Source of the DNA: Prauserella cavernicola
GTDB lineage: Bacteria > Actinomycetota > Actinomycetes > Mycobacteriales > Pseudonocardiaceae
Length of the DNA: 64,000 bases
NCBI RefSeq assembly: GCF_016595675.1
Contig: NZ_JAENJH010000004.1
Span: 248,001 to 312,000, forward strand
Direction of reading: 5' to 3'
Made by a program: the position numbers and the translations under genes. The notes below the pieces were generated by a model. It had not been told where the DNA came from. It saw only the letters and a program-made list of their open reading frames with translations, and did no database searches. Below, in pieces: positions 29,969-37,851 of the stretch (within the stretch, counting starts at the first letter, position 1; each line of letters opens with the position of its first letter).

Positions 29969-32900
29969 GTGAAAACTGCACGTGTGGCCGCGATGTGCGC
30001 GGCGCTGCTCGTCGTCCTGCCCGCCGCGCCGTCGGCGGCCGACCCGCTCGACGCGCCGCTCGGCCCGCCGCCCGTCGACCTGGCCACCACGGCCGAGGCG
30101 AGCGAGGCGCTCGTCACCGACAGCTCCACGGCCGCCGTCGCACCGGGGCTCACGCTCACCGAGTTCGACCGTTTCGACCCGCAGGGCTGGATCCGAGGTG
30201 ACACGCTCACCGTCGACCTGGACGCGGGCCTGCGTCCCACGTACCTGAGCCCTGGCACGGTGTCCGAGCGGACGCCGCTGTCCGAGCAGCTCTCGCGTGC
30301 GGGTGCGGTCGCGGGCGTCAACGGCGACTTCTTCGACATCAACGCCACCGGTGCGCCCTTGGGCGTCGGCATCGACGACGGCGAGCTCCACACCGCCCCG
30401 GCCGCGGGGCACAACCTCACCGCCGCGATCACCAAGGACGGCACCGCCCGGCTCGCCGAGGTGTTCCTCAGCGCGTCGCTGACGCTGCCCGGCGGCACGG
30501 TCGTGCCCGCCACCAACTTCAACGGCGCCGTGCTGCCGCGCGACGGCATCGGCGTCTACACCCCGTTGTGGGGCAAGGCTTCCCGCGCCACCGCGGTCGA
30601 GGGTGCGCAGCGGGTGGTCGAGCTCGAGCTCCGCGACGGCGTGGTGACGCAGGTGCGCGACACTCCCGCGGACGGCCCCATTCCCGGCGGCAGCACGGTG
30701 GTGCTCGCCCGCGACGGCGGCGCCGACGCACTCGCGTCGCTCGAACCCGGTGACGCGGTAGGGACCGAGTTCGCGCCGCGCAGCGACGCCGGTGACCTCG
30801 CGGTCGCCGTGGGCGGCAACAATGTGCTGGTGCGCGACGGCGTGGTGCAGGACGTCGACGCCGCCACCGCGCACCCCCGCACCGCGGTCGGCTTCTCCGC
30901 CGACGGCGCCCGCATGTGGCTGGTGACCATCGACGGCAGGCAGACCGACAGCAGGGGCATGACGGAGCTGGAGCTCGCACGCCACCTCAAGTCCCTCGGC
31001 GCGGACGACGCGCTGAACCTCGACGGCGGCGGCTCCTCGACGCTGCTGGCCCGCGAGCAGGGCGAGCAGGACGTGAGCGTGCACAACTCGCCCTCCGACG
31101 GCGGGCAACGCCTGGTGCCCAACGGAATCGGCTTCGCGACCGCGCCGGGCAGCGGCAGGCTGACGGGTCTCGGGCCCGCGCCCGCGCACGACGGCGAGGA
31201 CTCCGACCGCGTGCTCTCCGGTCTGAGCCGCGTGCTCGAGCCCGGTGGCCACGACGAGAGCGGAGCCGCCGTGGCGAGCAGGCCGCTCTGGTACACCACC
31301 AACCCCCTGCGCGGCACCGTCCGGAACGGGGTGTTCACCGCGAGGGCCGACTGGCGGGACAAGGCCGAGCGCGCCGAGGTCGACGTCGTCGCCACGGAGC
31401 GGCTGCGCAAGGGCTCCACGACGCTGACGGTGCTGGGCGAGCCCGAACGGCTCGGCACGAGCACCGAGCGGCTCGCGCTCTCCGACGAGGGCGCCACCGG
31501 CACGTTCCAGGTCTATGGCTACGACGCCGACGGCTACGGCACCTGGGTCGAACCGCGCGACGTCGAGCTGGAGTACGACCCGTCCGTGGTCCGTGTCGAG
31601 GAGCGTGGCGACCGGTTCGCCGTCACCGCGCTCGCCGACCGCGGCGCTGCCGTGATCACGGCGAAGGCGGCGGGCCTGACCACCCACCTCGCCGCGTCAG
31701 TGGGCAGCGAGCCGCGAGTGCTCGCCCCGCTCGACGGCCCCGGGGGCTGGCGCGCGTCGGTGTACCCGAGCGCGGTCGGCGCGGCGCTGTCGGCCGCGCA
31801 GGGCCGTGACGGCGGCCAGGGGCTCGCGCTCGACTACCGGCTCACCGGAACCACCGCGACCCGCGCCGCCTACGTCTCGCCCGACCAGCCGCTCCCGCTG
31901 CCCGAGGGCACGCAGCGGATCGGCGTGTGGGTCAACGGCGACGGCAAAGGCGCGTGGCTGCGGGCCGAGCTGCGCGACGCGGGCAACGCCGCGTCGGTGG
32001 TGGACCTCGAGCTCGAGGTCGACTGGACGGGCTGGCGCTACGTCGAGGCCGCGCTGCCCGAGGGGCTGCCGTCCGGCCAGCGGCTCACCCGCTTCTACGC
32101 GGTCGAGAACGTGCCCGGCGAGCAGTACGAGGGCAGGCTCGTGTTCGACGACCTGACCGTCCAGGTCGCCTCGCCCGCCGACCCGCCCGCCGAGGAGGAG
32201 CCGCACGACCCCGCGCTGGTCACCGACGGCACGGTGAGCCAGAACGGACTGCGGATCGCCGTGCTCAGCGATGTCCAGTTCACCGCCGACGCCCCCGACG
32301 GCCCGCTTGTGGCACAGGCCCGGCGCACCATGCGGGAGGTCGTGGCGGCCGAACCGGACCTCGTGCTCATCAACGGCGACCTCACCGACCGCGGCACCGC
32401 ACCCGACTTCGACCTCGCGCGCACGATCATCGACGAGGAGCTGGACGGCAGGGTGCCCTGGCACTACGTGCCGGGCAACCACGAGGCCGACGGCGGCACC
32501 GGGCTCGACGAGTTCGAGGCCGAGTTCGGCGAGGCGCACCGCGTACTCGACGTCGACGGAGTCCGGCTGGTGCTGCTCGACACCTCGCGCGGCAGCCTTC
32601 GCGGAGGCGGGTTCGACCAGGTGCGCATGCTGCGGGACGCGCTCTCCAGGGCGGAATCCGACCGGGCGGTGCGGGGCGTGGTGGTCGCGATGCACCACCC
32701 CGTCGACGACCCGGCCCCGGCAGGCAACTCGCAGCTGGCCGACCGCAAGGAAGCCGACCTGCTCACCGACTGGCTCACGGAGTTCGAGGAGAGCTCGGGC
32801 AAGCCCGCCGCCACGATCACCTCGCACGCCGGGGTCTTCGACCTCAGCCGCGAGGACGGCGTGCCGTATCTCGTCAACGGCAACGCGGGCAAGGCGCCGT

Positions 32901-33289
32901 CGGCCGCGCCAGGGGACGGCGGCTTCACCGGCTGGAGCCTGCTGAGCATGGATCCCCGGGACCGGGACGAGCCGGTGCGGATCGAGACCAGGCCGCACGT
33001 CGACGGGCTGAGCCTGTCCGGGCCCGCGCGCCTGGCGCGCGGAGAGCGGGCCGACGTGAGCGCGGAGCTGGACCAGGGCGGCCGCACAGTGCCGGTGAGC
33101 TACCCGGTGAGCGCCGACTGGAGCGGTTCGCGCACCCACATCGAGGAGCGGGGCCGGTGGCCGTCGGTGCGCGACGTCGTGTCGTTCGACCCGGAGACCG
33201 GCACCCTGACGGCGTTGCGCCGGGGCACGGCTGAGCTGACGGTGACCGTCAACGGGGTGAGCGAGACGCTGCGCGTCACGGTCGGCTAA
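29969..33289 (+). CDS. Secreted phosphodiester glycosidase / metallophosphoesterase fusion
   Basis: An 1106-aa exported protein; the start is GTG 29969 with GAGGTG upstream and a signal peptide ending near PSAADP. The first third is a NAGPA-type phosphodiester glycosidase domain (GAVAGVNGDFFDINATGAPL at about 110; DALNLDGGGSSTLLAREQ at about 350), the family that uncaps GlcNAc-phosphodiesters. The middle (about 400-740) is made of Ig-like and carbohydrate-binding-like sandwiches. A calcineurin-like phosphoesterase domain covers about 765-1010 (IAVLSDVQF, LVLINGDLTDRG, YVPGNHEAD, VVVAMHHPVDDP, ATITSHAGVF), and a last Ig-like domain closes the protein. The two activities in one chain suggest stepwise removal of sugar-phosphate groups from a cell-wall or teichoic-acid-like polymer. 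Confidence 0.85.
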   Translation: MKTARVAAMCAALLVVLPAAPSAADPLDAPLGPPPVDLATTAEASEALVTDSSTAAVAPGLTLTEFDRFDPQGWIRGDTLTVDLDAGLRPTYLSPGTVSERTPLSEQLSRAGAVAGVNGDFFDINATGAPLGVGIDDGELHTAPAAGHNLTAAITKDGTARLAEVFLSASLTLPGGTVVPATNFNGAVLPRDGIGVYTPLWGKASRATAVEGAQRVVELELRDGVVTQVRDTPADGPIPGGSTVVLARDGGADALASLEPGDAVGTEFAPRSDAGDLAVAVGGNNVLVRDGVVQDVDAATAHPRTAVGFSADGARMWLVTIDGRQTDSRGMTELELARHLKSLGADDALNLDGGGSSTLLAREQGEQDVSVHNSPSDGGQRLVPNGIGFATAPGSGRLTGLGPAPAHDGEDSDRVLSGLSRVLEPGGHDESGAAVASRPLWYTTNPLRGTVRNGVFTARADWRDKAERAEVDVVATERLRKGSTTLTVLGEPERLGTSTERLALSDEGATGTFQVYGYDADGYGTWVEPRDVELEYDPSVVRVEERGDRFAVTALADRGAAVITAKAAGLTTHLAASVGSEPRVLAPLDGPGGWRASVYPSAVGAALSAAQGRDGGQGLALDYRLTGTTATRAAYVSPDQPLPLPEGTQRIGVWVNGDGKGAWLRAELRDAGNAASVVDLELEVDWTGWRYVEAALPEGLPSGQRLTRFYAVENVPGEQYEGRLVFDDLTVQVASPADPPAEEEPHDPALVTDGTVSQNGLRIAVLSDVQFTADAPDGPLVAQARRTMREVVAAEPDLVLINGDLTDRGTAPDFDLARTIIDEELDGRVPWHYVPGNHEADGGTGLDEFEAEFGEAHRVLDVDGVRLVLLDTSRGSLRGGGFDQVRMLRDALSRAESDRAVRGVVVAMHHPVDDPAPAGNSQLADRKEADLLTDWLTEFEESSGKPAATITSHAGVFDLSREDGVPYLVNGNAGKAPSAAPGDGGFTGWSLLSMDPRDRDEPVRIETRPHVDGLSLSGPARLARGERADVSAELDQGGRTVPVSYPVSADWSGSRTHIEERGRWPSVRDVVSFDPETGTLTALRRGTAELTVTVNGVSETLRVTVG

Positions 33290-33366
33290 ACCGCTCGATT
33301 CTGTCGGTGGCGCGTGGCAGTGTGCGCACCGTGGGTTCAGGCACTCCAGGTACTGACGAGACGGCG

Positions 33367-34281
33367 ATGGTGGAGGCCAAGGCGCTGGTGAAGCGCTTCG
33401 GCGACTTCGAGGCCGTCCGCGGCATCGACCTCCATGTCCGGCGGGGCGAGGCGTTCGGCTTCCTCGGGCCCAACGGGGCGGGCAAGTCCTCGACCATGCG
33501 CATGATCGCGTGCGTGTCCCCGCGCTCCGACGGCGAGCTGAGCGTCCTGGGCTTGGATCCCGATCGGGAGGGGCCGCGCGTGCGCGCGCGGCTGGGTTTC
33601 GTGCCTCAGCAGGACAACCTCGACACCGAGCTCACCGTCCGCCAGAACCTGCAGGTGTACGGGCGCTACTTCGGGCTGTCCAGGGCGCACGTGCGCGAGA
33701 AGGCGCACGAGCTGATGGAGTTCGCGCAGCTCACCGAGCGCGCCGACGACGAGGTCGAACCGCTCTCCGGAGGTATGAAGCGCAGGCTCACTATCGCGCG
33801 TTCGCTCGTCAACGACCCCGAGCTGCTGCTGCTCGACGAGCCGACCACCGGGCTCGACCCGCAGGCGCGGCACCTGTTGTGGGACAGGCTCTTCCGGCTC
33901 AAGTCGGCGGGCGTCACGCTGATCGTCACCACCCACTACATGGACGAGGCGGAACAGCTCTGCGACCGCCTCGTGGTTATGGACGACGGGCGCGTGGTCG
34001 CCGAGGGCTCGCCCTCCGAGCTCATCACCAGGTACTCCACCCGCGAGGTGCTCGAACTGCGCTTCGCGCCGGGGGAGCAGGAGGGCGCGGTCGCGTCGGT
34101 GAGCGACCTCGGCGAGCGCGTCGAGGTCCTGCCCGACCGCGTCCTGCTCTACACGCCCACGGGCGAGGCGGCGCTGGAACGCGTGCACGACAGGGGAGTG
34201 CGGCCACTGTCGAGCCTCGTGCGCCGCAGCACGCTGGAGGACGTCTTCCTCCGCCTCACCGGCCGGTCGTTGGTGGACTAG
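33367..34281 (+). CDS. ABC exporter ATPase (DrrA/NodI type)
   Basis: A cytoplasmic ATPase of 304 aa from ATG 33367, with alternative in-frame GTG starts at 33331 and 33307. Walker A is GPNGAGKSS, the Q-loop is FVPQQDNLD, the signature is LSGGMKRRL and Walker B is LLLLDEPTTGLDPQARH, followed by the H-loop TTHYMDEAEQL. The C-terminal part with LEDVFLRLTGRSL is typical for drug or lipo-oligosaccharide exporters. It forms a three-gene operon with two ABC-2 permeases. Confidence 0.9.
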   Translation: MVEAKALVKRFGDFEAVRGIDLHVRRGEAFGFLGPNGAGKSSTMRMIACVSPRSDGELSVLGLDPDREGPRVRARLGFVPQQDNLDTELTVRQNLQVYGRYFGLSRAHVREKAHELMEFAQLTERADDEVEPLSGGMKRRLTIARSLVNDPELLLLDEPTTGLDPQARHLLWDRLFRLKSAGVTLIVTTHYMDEAEQLCDRLVVMDDGRVVAEGSPSELITRYSTREVLELRFAPGEQEGAVASVSDLGERVEVLPDRVLLYTPTGEAALERVHDRGVRPLSSLVRRSTLEDVFLRLTGRSLVD

Positions 34282-34283
34282 CC

Positions 34284-35087
34284 ATGACGGTGGTGTCCTC
34301 GGGAAGAGTCGTCGGGTCGTGGCGCGCGGCATGGCTGCGAGTCGAGGGCCACTGGGCGTGGTACCGGCGGTACTGGACGTCCAATCTGTACTCTTCGGGC
34401 CTGCAGCCGCTGATGTACCTGCTGGCGATGGGCATCGGGTTCGGTTCCCAGGTGGAGCCGGGACCCGCCACCGGTGGACTGTCCTATGTGCACTACGTCG
34501 CGCCCGCGCTGCTCGTGGCGGGCGCCGTGCAGTACGCCGTCGGCGAGTCGACGTTTCCCGTCTTGTCGGGGTTCAAGTGGCAGAAGGACTTCATCGCCGT
34601 CACGGCCACACCGGTCACGCCGGGTCAGGTGCTCGGCGGGCAGCTCATCTGGGTGTCGATGCGGCTGCTGCTCTCGGGCGTCGTGTACGCGCTCATCGCG
34701 TGGGCGTTCGGGGCATGGCTCAACGCGGGCGCGGCGCTGGTCGTGCTCGTCGGCGCCCTCACCGGCGTCGCGTGCGCGGCCCCGCTCATGGCGATCGCGG
34801 CCACCACCTACGACGAGGGCACCCGGTTCACGTCGATCTTCCGGTTCATCGTGATGCCGATGCTGCTCTTCGCGGGCACGTTCTTCCCGATCGAGCAGAT
34901 CCCGGTCGCGATCAGGTGGCTCGCGTGGGTCTCGCCGCTGTGGCACGGCAACGAGCTCGCGCGCGGCGTCACCCTCGGAGGCCTGGACCTCGTCCCCGCA
35001 CTGGGGCACCTGGCGTTCCTGCTCGCCCTGTTCGCGGCGGGCGGACTCGTCGCGCGGCACTACTTCTACCGTCGGCTGGTGGTGTGA
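34284..35087 (+). CDS. ABC-2 type permease 1 of the exporter
   Basis: A 267-aa membrane protein with six predicted helices, starting at ATG 34284, two bases after the ATPase stop. ABC-2 family marks are LSYVHYVAPALLVAGAVQYA, WQKDFIAVTATPVTPGQVL and FRFIVMPMLLFAGTFFPIEQIP, then WVSPLWHGNELARG. It pairs with the next gene as an exporter resembling NodJ and DrrB systems. The cargo is not known. Confidence 0.88.
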   Translation: MTVVSSGRVVGSWRAAWLRVEGHWAWYRRYWTSNLYSSGLQPLMYLLAMGIGFGSQVEPGPATGGLSYVHYVAPALLVAGAVQYAVGESTFPVLSGFKWQKDFIAVTATPVTPGQVLGGQLIWVSMRLLLSGVVYALIAWAFGAWLNAGAALVVLVGALTGVACAAPLMAIAATTYDEGTRFTSIFRFIVMPMLLFAGTFFPIEQIPVAIRWLAWVSPLWHGNELARGVTLGGLDLVPALGHLAFLLALFAAGGLVARHYFYRRLVV

Positions 35088-35090
35088 GCG

Positions 35091-35918
35091 ATGGTCACTG
35101 TCGATGCTCCGGCGCGGCGCGGGTTGCTGCTGCGCGTCCTGCCGCCCTCGCTCTACGCGGGCAGGGCGAGCGCGCTGCTGGAACGGTCGGTGCTCGCGTA
35201 CTCGCGGGCCTGGCTGGTGTTCCTGTCCGGATTTCTCGAGCCGCTGTTCTACCTGCTGGCGTTCCAGATCGGCTTCGGCAAGCTCGTCAGCGAGGTCACC
35301 GGGCCCGGCGGGCAGCCGCTGAGCTACGTCGCGTTCGTCGCGCCCGCGCTGCTCGCGGCGTCGGCGATGAACGGCGCGGTGTTCGACTCGACGTACGGCG
35401 TGTTCTTCAAGTTCCGCTACCAGAAGACCTACGACGCGATGCTGGCGACGCCGATCGGCCCGCTGGACATCGCGCTCGGCGAGATCGCGTGGGCCGTGCT
35501 GCGGGGTGGTCTGTACGCGCTCGCGTTCTTCGGCGTCATGGGCGCGCTCGGTCTGGTCACGTCCCCGTGGGCGCTGTTGCTCGTGCCCGCGGCGGTGCTG
35601 GTGTCGTTCGCGTTCTCGGCGATCGGGATGGCGTGCGCGACGTTCCTGCGCTCCACGTCGCAGTTCGACTACATCAACCTCGCCGTGATGCCGATGTTCT
35701 TCTTCTCAACGACCTTCTACCCGCTGTCGGTCTACCCCGAGCCCCTGCAGTACGTCGTGCAGTGTCTGCCGCTCTACCACGCGGTCGAGCTCACGCGTGG
35801 GCTGTCGGTCGGGGTCCTGGACGCCGGGATGATCGGGCACGTCGCGTACCTCGTCGTCCTGGCGGGGCTGGGGGTCCACTGGGCCTCGCGCAGGCTCTCC
35901 GGTCTCCTGCTCCGCTGA
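35091..35918 (+). CDS. ABC-2 type permease 2 of the exporter
   Basis: A 275-aa, six-helix membrane protein beginning at ATG 35091, 3 bp after the first permease. It has LSYVAFVAPALLAASAMNGA, FKFRYQKTYDAMLATPIGP and LAVMPMFFFSTTFYPLSVYP followed by CLPLYHAVELTRG, all standard for the family. The last 213 bp (35706-35918) are overlapped on the other strand by an open frame that continues the subtilisin gene. Codon use and conserved C-terminus make this the real gene in the overlap. Confidence 0.88.
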   Translation: MVTVDAPARRGLLLRVLPPSLYAGRASALLERSVLAYSRAWLVFLSGFLEPLFYLLAFQIGFGKLVSEVTGPGGQPLSYVAFVAPALLAASAMNGAVFDSTYGVFFKFRYQKTYDAMLATPIGPLDIALGEIAWAVLRGGLYALAFFGVMGALGLVTSPWALLLVPAAVLVSFAFSAIGMACATFLRSTSQFDYINLAVMPMFFFSTTFYPLSVYPEPLQYVVQCLPLYHAVELTRGLSVGVLDAGMIGHVAYLVVLAGLGVHWASRRLSGLLLR

Positions 35919-37316
35919 CGCCGGGTCGGGGGTCGAGTCGCCGGACACCGCGGCGAGCGCGTCGACCATGCCGCGGCCGTAGAAGCCGTTGTAGCCGAGG
36001 TATCCGGCGCAGTAGGCGTCCTGGGTGCCGTTGCCGTTGAGGTCGTAGTTCTCGGGGCAGGCGACCGGGGCGGCCTGCTCGCCGAGCGCCTCGCGCAAGA
36101 GCGCGGGGGTCGCGTCCGGATCGCCCGAGGCGAGCAGGGCGGCGACCCCGGACACGTGCGGCGTCGCCATCGACGTGCCGCACAGCTCGCCGTAGCCGCC
36201 CGGGATGGTCGACAGCACACAGTCGTCGGACTGCCCGCCGGGCGCGGTGAGATCGATCACGCCGAGCCCGTACGAGCTGTAGCCGGCCTTCACACCGGAG
36301 GCGTCGACGGCCGACACCGCGAGCGTCTCGCGCAGCCCTGCGGGCAGCACCTCACAGGCGTCGTCCCGTGCGGCGGTGCCGCTGCCGGGCGAGGGTGTGA
36401 GGTCGAGTGCTCCGTTGGTGGCGGCGGCGACGCTGAGGGTGCCCGAGGAGTCCGCGTACTCGACCGCCCTGGCCACGGCCTCGCGAACCACGCCCTGGTC
36501 CTCACTGGTGGTGCACGGCATGCCGGGCGAGGTGACGGAGAAGCTGCTGTTGGCCACCTCGATGCCCGAGCGCGCCGCCCACATGAACCCGCAGACCGCG
36601 GCCTCGGGATCGACGTAGCCGTCGTCGTCGACGACCTTCACCGACGCCAGGCGCACGCCGGGCGCGACACCCGCGATGCCCCTGCCGTCGTCGGCCGCGG
36701 CGACGATGCCGGCCACGTGGGTGCCGTGTGTGGAGGCGGTGGGCACCCAGGCGTCCTCGGTGGACACTGGCGCGCCCGAGAGGCAGCCCGCGGACAGATC
36801 AGGGTCGACGGCCTCGGCGAGGTCGGGGTGCCGGGCGTCGATGCCGGAGTCCAGCACCGCCACGGCGACGTCGGGGCTGCCGGGCTCGATCGTGCGGGCC
36901 CGGTCGGCGCCGATGGTCCGCATGTCCCACTGCTCGCTCGTGCGGTCCTCGGAGGGCACCGCGCCGCCGCTCAGCGCCTCGTCAGCGGACTCGGCGGCGG
37001 GGGAGTGGCCCCGCGCCAGCCGCTCGGCCTGCGCGCTGAAGGCGCGGTCCGGCCCGATGGCGTCGGCGAAGCCCGAGCTCGCCGACGTGGCGACGGCCAC
37101 ACCGATCTCGGGGTAGTAGATTGACTGGTCGCCGCAGGCGGACTCGATCTCGTCGGCCGCGGACTGCTCGGAGGTCTCCTGGTCGAAGAGCACGACGTAG
37201 CGCAGCGACACGCCCGAGCCGGAACACGTCTCGGCGGACGCGGCCCCCGCGTTCGCCACGGCGGTAGTGCCGACGAGCGCCGCGCAGGCGAGCAGCACAC
37301 TCCCACGCACCAGCAC
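35706..37316 (-). CDS. Secreted S8 subtilisin-like serine peptidase with antisense C-terminal tail
   Basis: A 536-codon frame from GTG 37316, with GGAGGT just upstream. The signal peptide ends near AGAASA; an inhibitor-like propeptide with SLRYVVLFD covers about residues 38-120. The triad is D in VAVLDSGID, H in HGTHVAGI and S in GTSMATPHVSG; the oxyanion Asn is in AATNGALD. The peptidase fold ends near GMVDALAAVSGD (about residue 463). The last 70 codons lie antisense to the permease gene and are rich in Asp, Arg, Gln and Pro, so they are either a new tail or read-through after loss of the original stop by mutation. The function outside the cell is unknown. Confidence 0.82.
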   Translation of the reverse strand: MLVRGSVLLACAALVGTTAVANAGAASAETCSGSGVSLRYVVLFDQETSEQSAADEIESACGDQSIYYPEIGVAVATSASSGFADAIGPDRAFSAQAERLARGHSPAAESADEALSGGAVPSEDRTSEQWDMRTIGADRARTIEPGSPDVAVAVLDSGIDARHPDLAEAVDPDLSAGCLSGAPVSTEDAWVPTASTHGTHVAGIVAAADDGRGIAGVAPGVRLASVKVVDDDGYVDPEAAVCGFMWAARSGIEVANSSFSVTSPGMPCTTSEDQGVVREAVARAVEYADSSGTLSVAAATNGALDLTPSPGSGTAARDDACEVLPAGLRETLAVSAVDASGVKAGYSSYGLGVIDLTAPGGQSDDCVLSTIPGGYGELCGTSMATPHVSGVAALLASGDPDATPALLREALGEQAAPVACPENYDLNGNGTQDAYCAGYLGYNGFYGRGMVDALAAVSGDSTPDPASAEQETGEPARGPVDPQPRQDDEVRDVPDHPGVQDPDRQPTRELDRVVERQTLHDVLQGLGVDRQRVEGR

Positions 37317-37851
37317 TGGACCTCCGAAGACCGCACCGAGACGCCGACGCCGTTTCCCCTGCCGTGCGCACGGTAACCAGCCGCCGACGGCCCGACAAGC
37401 TGTCGGCGGAAGTTCCCCCAGCCGGTGCTATGCGCCCCAACCACACGGCAGCCCGGCCGCCGTGTGGGATACTGGGTGACGGTTGCTGAACCGTTGTCAC
37501 CGCCACACGGGCGGTGAGCAATGGTCGGTGGCCCGGTGACGTGCTGAAAGGACTCCGTGTCGTCGCCGCCGCGCGCTCGGCGTGCCAGGCGGCTCGACGA
37601 CTCGGGAGGTACCGAGTGGCGGGAGTTCGGTCAGAACGTCGCCGCGGGACCCGCCACTGCTGGCGAGCCGGCACCACCGGCTGCTCAGTGGCATGAGAGG
37701 CAAGGATTCCCGTCGGCGGTGAACCCACCACGGCGGTACAAAACAGGAAACGGTCCCTGTGCGGCCGCGTCCTGCCAGCCGGTTCCGGTGCCGAGGAGAG
37801 GTTCCTCGCCCGGTGCGGACTGCCAGACGCGCCCGGGGGCGAAGGAGACAT
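37317..37851 (+). other. Intergenic region with the long leader of rne (535 bp)
   Basis: No protein gene is supported here. It should contain the subtilisin promoter at the left end and a long rne leader. GGATACT (about 37467-37473) can serve as a -10 box, which would give a leader of some 370 nt. TCACCGCC (37497-37504) and GGCGGTGA (37510-37517) form an 8-bp hairpin with a 5-nt loop near its start. Long rne leaders mediate RNase E autoregulation in Escherichia coli; the same may apply here but is not shown. Short open frames in the stretch have no ribosome-binding sites or recognisable products. Confidence 0.45.
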
